11,194 bases of DNA from Alphaproteobacteria bacterium. GTDB taxonomy: Bacteria > Pseudomonadota > Alphaproteobacteria > Paracaedibacterales > CAIULA01. This document shows, piece by piece, positions 1 through 5,680 of this stretch. Within the stretch, counting starts at the first letter, position 1. The number at the start of each line of letters is the position of its first letter. The DNA lies in assembly GCA_019751935.1 (NCBI GenBank), contig JAIEMR010000044.1:1-11194 (forward strand), in the 5' to 3' direction. The notes beneath the pieces were generated by a model. The model was not told where the DNA came from. It worked only from the letters and a program-made list of their open reading frames with translations, and did not search any database. A program made the translations under genes and the position numbers.

Positions 1-924
1 GAGGGTAATTTTGCAGAATTTTCTCGTGCTTTGGCGGTTCTCTCTGGAAAAGCTGTGGTGGGTGCGCCTCCCGGACATACGAGACAAAAATCTCATGATG
101 AAGTAAGTGGTGATGTTCTAGGCCCCACACAAGAGTTTGGAGAGTTTGTTGCTGCCATGTCTTCTGGTGAAAGAGAAGATGATGAAGCAGCATTAGAAAA
201 ATTAAAGGCAAATTCAGTTTCGAGCCCGTTGGCATCTAGCGTTATGTTACCTAACACCTATCATTCCTCTAGAGATTTAAAGGGAATAACAGAAGAAGAT
301 GATGAAGTAGATACTGTCAGCGCACCTCTAACAATTTACTTTGACTCCGTCCCTGACAGAGATGCAGCAGAAAAAATACTAGCCGGGTTACTGATAGGTA
401 AGAACAGAGCATTCACCACTAATCAGCTAAAACTAGTGTTAAACTATCTTTTTGACCCTACTCAAGATGAAATGCCAAAAGCTGGTTTTGATTTTAACGA
501 TTTCGCAAGAAAATTAGCCGCATGCGCCACATCTTCTGCCCAAAGAAAACTGCTTAACCAAATGGAAGTTGAATATGGAGATGCATGGGATAGTGATGAA
601 GATGAAACACTTGCCGCTGCGAGCGTTCCAGAAACCAGAGTCTATTTTGAAACCACCGACGACAATGATAGAGCAAGAGCAGAAGGAGTCTTGTCTGAAT
701 TAGTTCCATCTAGTGATTCTGCTATTGAGCACCTTCAAAAGACATTAGACCTCTTATATCAATCTTCTACTCTTCCTTCAGTAGAGATTCTTAATAAAAT
801 TGCGAGAGAATTAGATGAGCTAACATCAAGCGACGCAAAAGAAGGCTATCTTATCACTTTACAAGAAGAACTATCAGGTGGTTTAGAAGCCGGTTCAAAA
901 GGCGGTCAAAGTGAGACAGAGTGA
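1..924 (+). CDS. Acidic tandem-repeat protein of unknown function, 5' end outside window
   Basis: The reading frame is open from base 1 to the TGA at 922-924, so this is the C-terminal 307 codons of a longer gene. A TTG at base 31 could start translation, but nothing marks it as a start. I do not recognise a family. What can be seen is an internal duplication: bases 289-579 and 589-879 encode two related units of about 97 residues. Each begins with an acidic linker, then a strand-like YFD/YFE motif, a helix (DAAEKILAGLL against RARAEGVLSEL), a second helix (QLKLVLNYLF against HLQKTLDLLY), and a final helical stretch (FARKLAACATSSAQ against IARELDELTSSDAK). The first codons (NFAEFSRALAVLSG) resemble the end of the same unit, so further copies may lie upstream. 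No membrane segment is visible and there are no Cys clusters. The composition is rich in Asp, Glu, Ser and Ala. It may be a surface, secreted or effector-like protein; that is a guess. Confidence 0.8.
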   Translation, partial: EGNFAEFSRALAVLSGKAVVGAPPGHTRQKSHDEVSGDVLGPTQEFGEFVAAMSSGEREDDEAALEKLKANSVSSPLASSVMLPNTYHSSRDLKGITEEDDEVDTVSAPLTIYFDSVPDRDAAEKILAGLLIGKNRAFTTNQLKLVLNYLFDPTQDEMPKAGFDFNDFARKLAACATSSAQRKLLNQMEVEYGDAWDSDEDETLAAASVPETRVYFETTDDNDRARAEGVLSELVPSSDSAIEHLQKTLDLLYQSSTLPSVEILNKIARELDELTSSDAKEGYLITLQEELSGGLEAGSKGGQSETE

Positions 925-966
925 TAAGTATATAGCAGGGGACCAAAGAAATTAACTAACAGCTCA

Positions 967-998
967 AGAGTGCAAGGCTCAAACCTTGCACTCTTTTT
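967..998 (+). terminator. Intrinsic terminator of the repeat-protein gene
   Basis: A perfect 11-bp stem (AGAGTGCAAGG at 967-977 with CCTTGCACTCT at 984-994) closes a 6-nt loop and runs into five T residues (994-998). It lies about 40 nt after the stop at 924. The T tract is only on the plus-strand side, so it serves the upstream gene. It might also stop minus-strand rpiB transcription, but without a good U tract. Confidence 0.9.
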
Positions 999-1046
999 CT
1001 ACTCAAAGAATTTGACGAACAGGCGTCTCCAAAGAAGAAGAGCAAA

Positions 1047-1499
1047 TCACAATTCTGTTTCTATCTTCTGAACCCGCTCTAAATGCCGCCCGCTTAAAAA
1101 CTCACCTTTTAAAAAGGCCAACAGGCATTGCTTTGCAAGCCCTTCGCCAACCACGCGCGCACCTAAACACAAGATATTAGCATCATTGTGCTGACGGGCC
1201 ATCATGGCCTCATATTCTGTGACACAAAGCGCAGCTCTGATGCCTTTATGCCTGTTAGCAGCAATGCTCATACCGATTCCAGTCCCGCAAATCAGAACGC
1301 CAAAATCAGCCTCGTCATCCAGTATTTTTTTTGAAACATTTTTCGCATAATCTGGATAATCAACAGAGGATTGATCAAAAGCCCCGCAATCAATGACATC
1401 AAAACTTGAAAATTTTGCAAAATCCATAAGGATTGTATGGAGAGGGTAACCTGCATGATCGCAGCCAAAAGCAACTGTTAATGGGTTTGATATTTGCAT
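1047..1499 (-). CDS. rpiB: Ribose-5-phosphate isomerase B
   Basis: Interconverts ribose 5-phosphate and ribulose 5-phosphate in the non-oxidative pentose phosphate pathway, in the cytoplasm. The 150-residue length is normal for the RpiB/LacAB family. Visible family motifs are GCDHAGY (12-18) with the phosphate/substrate-contacting Asp14-His15, VDYPDYA (46-52), the ICGTGIGMSIAANRHKGIRA loop (70-89) with the catalytic-base Cys71 and Thr73, ARQHNDANIL (101-110) with His104 at the ring-opening position, and the C-terminal GRHLERVQKI (137-146). Cys71 places it with the E. coli-type enzymes rather than the mycobacterial type, which uses Glu instead. The ATG at 1499 has a strong AAAGGAGG Shine-Dalgarno five bases upstream. 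It lies downstream of the aminotransferase gene on the same strand, but a 136-bp gap with a palindromic element separates them, so co-transcription is uncertain. Allose-6-phosphate isomerase is a family alternative, less likely with no allose genes nearby. Confidence 0.96.
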   Translation of the reverse strand: MQISNPLTVAFGCDHAGYPLHTILMDFAKFSSFDVIDCGAFDQSSVDYPDYAKNVSKKILDDEADFGVLICGTGIGMSIAANRHKGIRAALCVTEYEAMMARQHNDANILCLGARVVGEGLAKQCLLAFLKGEFLSGRHLERVQKIETEL

Positions 1500-1504
1500 A
1501 GGAG

Positions 1505-1512
1505 CCTCCTTT
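1505..1512 (-). promoter_or_regulatory. Strong ribosome binding site of rpiB
   Basis: On the minus strand these bases read AAAGGAGG, five nucleotides before the rpiB ATG. It is the best Shine-Dalgarno sequence in the window; most other genes here have weak or unrecognisable ones. It fixes the rpiB start at 1499. Confidence 0.85.
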
Positions 1513-1544
1513 ATGAATTGTTGACCTACGACGAACCAAGAAGC

Positions 1545-1627
1545 GTCGTCATCACGCGGAGCGATAGCGACGGGTGATCCAGTTGCTGTTTTCTGGATGG
1601 CCCGCCTTTCGGGCTCGCCATGACGAT
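1545..1627. repeat. GC-rich palindromic intergenic element
   Basis: The left arm (1547-1582, starting CGTCATCACG and ending GATCCAG) is an imperfect reverse complement of the right arm (1593-1625, starting CTGGATGG and ending CCATGACG), with a short TTGCTGTTTT centre. A smaller perfect hairpin, GCCCG-CCTTT-CGGGC, sits inside at 1600-1614. The element is visibly richer in G+C than its flanks and fills most of the gap between rpiB and the aminotransferase gene. CGTCAT...ATGACG ends of this kind are typical of dispersed palindromic repeats in alphaproteobacterial genomes. Only one copy lies in this window, so its repeated nature is inferred. Transcribed from the aminotransferase side, it would form a large hairpin just after that gene's stop codon and could terminate or attenuate read-through into rpiB. 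Confidence 0.6.
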
Positions 1628-1635
1628 GGGGCTAC

Positions 1636-2769
1636 TTAATCCCTACCTATCCATTTTGAAATGACGTTACATACTTTTTCAAACTGGTCATCCGTTAACA
1701 AAGTATGGAGAGGAAGGGTTATCACTTTCTTATAAAAATCCTCTGCACAGGGTAAATCATACTCTGTTTTGTATTTTGTCAAAAGATGATTCGGTTTGTA
1801 ATGGGTTCCGTTTTGAATGTTATTTTCCTCTAAAATATCACGAAGTTCATCCCGACAACCTTTCTCAATCAAAATAGGAAAGAGGTGAGGGACCACGTTG
1901 TCATAATCTATCTTAAGAGTTCTGATTTCTGGATACTGCGCAAAAAATTGCTGATACCGTTTGGCAATCTCTTGGCGTTTTTTGGCAAAATCAGGGAAAC
2001 GCTTTAATTGCGTCCGGCCAAGGGCTGCCATAATATCATTCATGTGATAGCGCCACCCTTGTTCGGTGACATCAAAATCCCAGCTTCGCTGCCCAGAAAA
2101 CCGTTTTTCCGTATCCTTTTCAACGCCCAATAAACGCGCATCACGGACCTTTTCAGCAACCGCTTGATCACTTGTTACAACAGCGCCGCCTTCACCACAG
2201 GTGATGTTTTTAATCCCATCGAAACTAAAACAAAGAATATCACCCACAGCCCCTATGCGTTTTCCATTATGAGTTCCACCAAAACTATGAGCTGCATCCT
2301 CTATGACTCTAAGGTTATACTTTGCTGCAAGCTCGTAAATTTTTTCAATGCCCTCAAAGTTACTGGCATAATGAACCGGCATAATGGCTTTGGTGCGGGA
2401 GGTAATGCGTTTTTCAGCATCCCTAACATCCAAGAAGCAAGTATCGCGGTCAATTTCACAAGCAACAGGCTTAGCGCCAGTCGCCGAAACAGCTTGAAAA
2501 GATGCAACAAAGGTGAGGGATGGGACTAAAACCTCATCACCAATTCCAATGCCACACGCTTGAACTGCCAAATGAAGGGCAGAAGTTCCTGTGTTGACGC
2601 AAACAACCTCACGGTTACCCCCGATGTAGTCTGTCAGTTCCTTTTCAAAAGCTTGAACCTCAACAGACATTCCCAAATATCCAGCTTCAATGACGCGGGC
2701 CAGTGCTTCAAGCTCCAAAGCACCCACATCACCCCTTGAAAGCCGAACAAGATCAGAAGTTTTAGACAT
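1636..2769 (-). CDS. DegT/DnrJ/EryC1/StrS-family PLP-dependent sugar aminotransferase
   Basis: A fold-type I aminotransferase of the family that transfers an amino group from glutamate to a keto-sugar nucleotide, or acts in aminosugar antibiotic-type pathways; cytoplasmic. The 377 residues match the usual family length. Seen in order: the cofactor phosphate-binding NTGTSALHLA (59-68), GDEVLVPSLTFVAS (77-90), VIEDAAHSFGG (155-165) with Asp158 contacting the PLP ring nitrogen, FSFDGIKNITCGEGG (181-195) with Lys187 as the Schiff-base lysine, and the C-terminal HYKPNHLL region (323-330) that usually forms the substrate edge. All catalytic residues are present. The ATG at 2769 follows an AGGGAA at five bases. 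The sugar substrate cannot be read from sequence; perosamine-, 4-amino-4,6-dideoxyhexose- and 3-amino-sugar-forming members are all possible. No other sugar-nucleotide or glycosyltransferase gene is in the window, though asnB, another frequent member of polysaccharide loci, lies 0.9 kb away. Confidence 0.93.
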   Translation of the reverse strand: MSKTSDLVRLSRGDVGALELEALARVIEAGYLGMSVEVQAFEKELTDYIGGNREVVCVNTGTSALHLAVQACGIGIGDEVLVPSLTFVASFQAVSATGAKPVACEIDRDTCFLDVRDAEKRITSRTKAIMPVHYASNFEGIEKIYELAAKYNLRVIEDAAHSFGGTHNGKRIGAVGDILCFSFDGIKNITCGEGGAVVTSDQAVAEKVRDARLLGVEKDTEKRFSGQRSWDFDVTEQGWRYHMNDIMAALGRTQLKRFPDFAKKRQEIAKRYQQFFAQYPEIRTLKIDYDNVVPHLFPILIEKGCRDELRDILEENNIQNGTHYKPNHLLTKYKTEYDLPCAEDFYKKVITLPLHTLLTDDQFEKVCNVISKWIGRD

Positions 2770-2854
2770 CAGGGTTCCCTACATAAAAGAATTTTTTAAT
2801 ATTGAGGCCAGAAAAGGCTTTGTAGTCAAGAAAACTTTTATCCTCGTAAATAAA

Positions 2855-2875
2855 AATAATTTTATTAAAATTATT
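2855..2875. repeat. AT-only perfect inverted repeat in a divergent gap
   Basis: AATAATTTT (2855-2863) and AAAATTATT (2867-2875) are perfect reverse complements around a 3-nt centre. It lies in the 169-bp gap (2770-2938) between two divergent genes, about 85 bp from the aminotransferase start and 65 bp from the small exported protein's start. It could be an operator-like site, or simply reflect the extreme AT content. I found no convincing -35/-10 pair with good spacing in this gap. Confidence 0.3.
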
Positions 2876-2938
2876 GATTTCATAAAGAGAGCAACCCTAA
2901 GCTTTATATATAAGCCATACAATTTAGAGTAAAACGCG

Positions 2939-3487
2939 TTGAGTAAAATAGTTGTTCATTTTCTTTTTCTTGGATCTTTTTTAATCTTTCCCTCCTTGGC
3001 GATGGAGGGTGAAGGAGAATTTTCAATGACTCTGCCCCCAGAAGCAACACCAACCACTGTTACCAGTGCGGTTCACCTGGATGAAGCTGAAGTTCCTCCT
3101 CTCAGCCTGAATGTTGGGGGAGCGCCTGCACCAATATCATCCCCTCCGCCATCGATTACCTCTTCCTTGCAAACAAGATTTCAACCCGATATGTCTGCTG
3201 AATTACTCACAAACAGCGCAATTTCACCATCTGCACCACCTCAGTCCTTATGGGATTATGATGAAGAAGATAGCGATAATGATTGGAGAAGCGAAGACGA
3301 TGTCGTTGACAAATATGCTCAGTTAGCTGAAGAGTGCGAATCACGATTCTTGCGCCAACAATTGCGGGCAGAATCTAAAATTAAAAAGCAAAAACTGCTT
3401 AAAGATAATACAAGAAGAGAATTTTTGCTTTATGATATGATCCGCAAAACCAGACATGGCCGATTAACAAAGAGTGACACAGAATAA
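2939..3487 (+). CDS. Small exported Pro-rich/acidic protein of unknown function
   Basis: This gene encodes 182 residues and I do not recognise a family. Residues 1-21 form a typical Sec signal peptide: MSK, a hydrophobic core (VVHFLFLGSFLIF), then PSLA with probable cleavage before Met22. The mature chain has a Pro/Ser/Thr/Ala-rich, probably disordered segment (about 30-105), an acidic patch (WDYDEEDSDNDWRSEDD, 105-121), and a charged, probably helical tail (about 123-182) that turns basic (RAESKIKKQKLLKDNTRR). The TTG at 2939 is chosen because a stop codon lies three codons upstream and the next Met (22) would lose the signal peptide. The ribosome binding site is weak. It sits alone between divergent and downstream metabolic genes with no neighbour of related function. 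It would be periplasmic, secreted or surface-exposed. The intact frame and clear signal peptide argue for a real gene; the low-complexity middle limits homology detection. Confidence 0.65.
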   Translation: MSKIVVHFLFLGSFLIFPSLAMEGEGEFSMTLPPEATPTTVTSAVHLDEAEVPPLSLNVGGAPAPISSPPPSITSSLQTRFQPDMSAELLTNSAISPSAPPQSLWDYDEEDSDNDWRSEDDVVDKYAQLAEECESRFLRQQLRAESKIKKQKLLKDNTRREFLLYDMIRKTRHGRLTKSDTE

Positions 3488-3566
3488 CTTGTTAAGCCTC
3501 CAGAAATACTATAATTTTTTTAAGTAGCGCGATGTGCAAGTTTTTACGTGTTTCCCCATTAGTTTT

Positions 3567-3650
3567 CCTTGGGCTTGACCCAAGGATCCATTTGAATCAA
3601 AGAATCGACCCTGTAGTCGCGGCCACAGGGAAACTGGTTCTCGGTGATCT
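3567..3650. repeat. Second palindromic intergenic element
   Basis: It contains two hairpins: CCTTGGG-CTTGA-CCCAAGG (3567-3585, perfect 7-bp stem) and CCCTGT-N10-ACAGGG (3609-3630, perfect 6-bp stem). A tail reading AAACTGGTTCTCGGTGATC follows. The block is GC-richer than the AT-rich sequence on both sides. The GGGCTTGACCC core is a motif I associate with dispersed intergenic repeats in alphaproteobacteria. It shares no obvious sequence with the element at 1545-1627, so it would be a different family. It lies between the end of the small exported protein gene and asnB, so it may also act as a transcript boundary, though there is no T tract. Only one copy is visible here. Confidence 0.5.
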
Positions 3651-3703
3651 TTAAAAAACCTGTACATTGAATTAAATAAGTTTTTTTGAAAAAGACAGAA
3701 AAC

Positions 3704-5608
3704 ATGTGTGGAATTACGGGCTTTATAACGGCTAAAAATTTATCAACCGAGGAATTAAAAAATCGCCTCGATTCCATGAACACAGCCTTAACCCACAGGG
3801 GGCCTGATGACGCCGGTTTGTGGGTAGATGCGAAAGACCAAATCGCCCTTGCCCAGCGCCGCCTTTCAATTATCGATTTATCAAAAGCGGGACACCAACC
3901 GATGCACTCCTATTGCAGACGATGGGTGATGGTTTATAACGGTGAAACCCACAGTGATCAAGAACTAAGGCCACTGCTCAAAGAAAAAGGTATTTCTTTT
4001 AGAGGACATTCTGACACCGAAACAATGATTGAGGCATGCGCTGCCTTTGGCGTAGAGGAAGCCACTAAACAATTCATTGGCATGTTTGCTTTTGCTTTGT
4101 GGGACAAACAAGAGAAACGGCTCTATCTGGTGCGCGACCGCATAGGCATCAAACCCCTTTATTGGTCATATCATGAGGGTATTTTTGCATTCGCATCGGA
4201 GCTCAAAGCGCTTCGAAAAAGCCCAGGATTTCAGGCTCAAATTGACTCAAAAGCAATCGCATTATATCTTCGTTATGGTTACATTCCAGCACCCTATAGC
4301 ATTTACAAACACGCAAAGAAGCTGCTTCCAGGGACAATCCTCTCTTTTAAAGTAGGAGAGGAGCCTAAGATTCATCCCTATTGGTCATTAAAGACTGTAA
4401 TAGAAAATGAACGCAGCTCTAACAAAACACCTTCAAAGGATGAACTCCATACCCTCTTAAAAGACGCGGTTAAAAGATCCATGATATCAGATGTTCCCTT
4501 AGGCGCCTTTCTTTCAGGTGGGATCGATTCAAGTTTGGTTGTTTCCCTGATGCAATCCCAAAGCCCTAAACCTATTAAGACATTTACAATTGGATTTAAT
4601 GAAAAGGATTATAACGAAGCTCCGCATGCACTTGCGGTTGCCCGGCATTTAGGGACAGAACATACCGAATTATACGTCAGCCCCAAAGATGCCATGGACG
4701 TTATTCCAAAGCTTCCAACAATGTATGACGAACCCTTTGCTGACATTTCACAAATCCCAACCTTTTTAGTCGCACAGCTGGCGCGCCAGCACGTCACCGT
4801 TGCCCTGTCCGGAGATGGAGGAGACGAGGTTTTTGCAGGTTACAACCGTTACATAATGGGTGAGAAAATCTGGCAAAAATGCCAACGCTTACCAGCCCGA
4901 AAAATCATTGGAAAAATCCTTTCCCATACACCGCATCCTGTTTGGAAAGCGCTTGAAAAATTACTTCCTGCTCGATACAAAGCCTTGCGTCCATCGGACA
5001 GGATTGCTCAAATCACACAAATTTTAAGTTCTAAAACAGCCGAAGATTTATACCTAACCTTGGTTAGTCAGTGGTTAGAACCAGAATCTTTGCTAAAAGT
5101 AGGCCTTGAGCCAAAGTTAGATGCTTATAAAGAGACCGCTTTTTTAAACGAAACCATTGAAAAAATGCAATACATCGACACGCTTACTTATTTACCGGAT
5201 GATGTGTTAACAAAGGTTGACAGAGCCACAATGTACGCTAGCCTAGAAGCAAGGGTACCCTTGTTAGATCACCGAGTCGTTGCAATGGGATGGCGATATT
5301 CCTCACTTGAAAAAATCCAAGGGCCTAATGGTAAATTACCGCTTCGTGAAATTTTAAAGGACTATGTCCCTAACGAATTATTCAATCGGCCCAAAATGGG
5401 CTTTGGCGTTCCTGTTCATGATTGGCTAAGAGGCCCTCTTCGCGAATGGGCGGATGATCTTTTGAATAGTTCAGATTTCCCCACCATGGTAGATCCAAAA
5501 CCCATTCGTAAAGTCTGGAGAGAACATTTAGAAGGTAAAGCGAATCATCAAAATGCTCTTTGGACAATTTTGATGCTTCAAGCTTGGTACAAACAATGGA
5601 AAGATTAA
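3704..5608 (+). CDS. asnB: Asparagine synthetase (glutamine-hydrolysing), class B type
   Basis: Converts aspartate, glutamine and ATP to asparagine, glutamate, AMP and pyrophosphate in the cytoplasm. The start is set at the ATG at 3704 so that Cys2, the N-terminal nucleophile of class II glutamine amidotransferases, follows the removed Met; an in-frame TTG at 3686 would bury it. The protein has 634 residues. The glutaminase domain (2 to about 200) shows MCGITGF, HRGPDDAG (31-38), QRRLSIIDL (51-59), YNGE (78-81) and HSDTE (102-106). The synthetase domain shows the PP-loop FLSGGIDSS (269-277), DEPFADISQIPT (342-353), SGDGGDEVFAGYNRY (369-383), the DDVLTKVDRATM stretch and RPKMGFGVP near the C-terminus. 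Both active sites look intact. It is longer than E. coli AsnB (about 550 residues), resembling the amidotransferases common in polysaccharide and exopolysaccharide loci, so the acceptor might be a sugar-linked carboxylate. Plain asparagine synthesis remains the default. Confidence 0.94.
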   Translation: MCGITGFITAKNLSTEELKNRLDSMNTALTHRGPDDAGLWVDAKDQIALAQRRLSIIDLSKAGHQPMHSYCRRWVMVYNGETHSDQELRPLLKEKGISFRGHSDTETMIEACAAFGVEEATKQFIGMFAFALWDKQEKRLYLVRDRIGIKPLYWSYHEGIFAFASELKALRKSPGFQAQIDSKAIALYLRYGYIPAPYSIYKHAKKLLPGTILSFKVGEEPKIHPYWSLKTVIENERSSNKTPSKDELHTLLKDAVKRSMISDVPLGAFLSGGIDSSLVVSLMQSQSPKPIKTFTIGFNEKDYNEAPHALAVARHLGTEHTELYVSPKDAMDVIPKLPTMYDEPFADISQIPTFLVAQLARQHVTVALSGDGGDEVFAGYNRYIMGEKIWQKCQRLPARKIIGKILSHTPHPVWKALEKLLPARYKALRPSDRIAQITQILSSKTAEDLYLTLVSQWLEPESLLKVGLEPKLDAYKETAFLNETIEKMQYIDTLTYLPDDVLTKVDRATMYASLEARVPLLDHRVVAMGWRYSSLEKIQGPNGKLPLREILKDYVPNELFNRPKMGFGVPVHDWLRGPLREWADDLLNSSDFPTMVDPKPIRKVWREHLEGKANHQNALWTILMLQAWYKQWKD

Positions 5609-5680
5609 ATTAACCTTTTGTTTACTGGTAAAATATTATATTAAAAGGACAGAGATTCTATATATTGTAAACTTCTAGTT

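Noticed and set aside
2164..2529. Plus-strand open frame of 121 codons inside the aminotransferase gene
   Set aside because: It lies wholly antisense to a gene with all family motifs intact and its product has no recognisable features.
2690..2932. 80-codon plus-strand open frame spanning the aminotransferase start and the divergent gap
   Set aside because: Half is antisense to the aminotransferase and the rest is AT-rich intergenic sequence; the product looks random.
3686..3703. In-frame TTG start six codons upstream of asnB
   Set aside because: It would hide the catalytic N-terminal Cys of the glutaminase domain, which must follow the initiator Met directly; the ATG at 3704 gives exactly that.
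5609..5680. Promoter in the short gap before the OTU-like gene
   Set aside because: There are TATATT-like hexamers (5637-5642 and 5661-5666), but none has a reasonable -35 partner at 16-18 bases.
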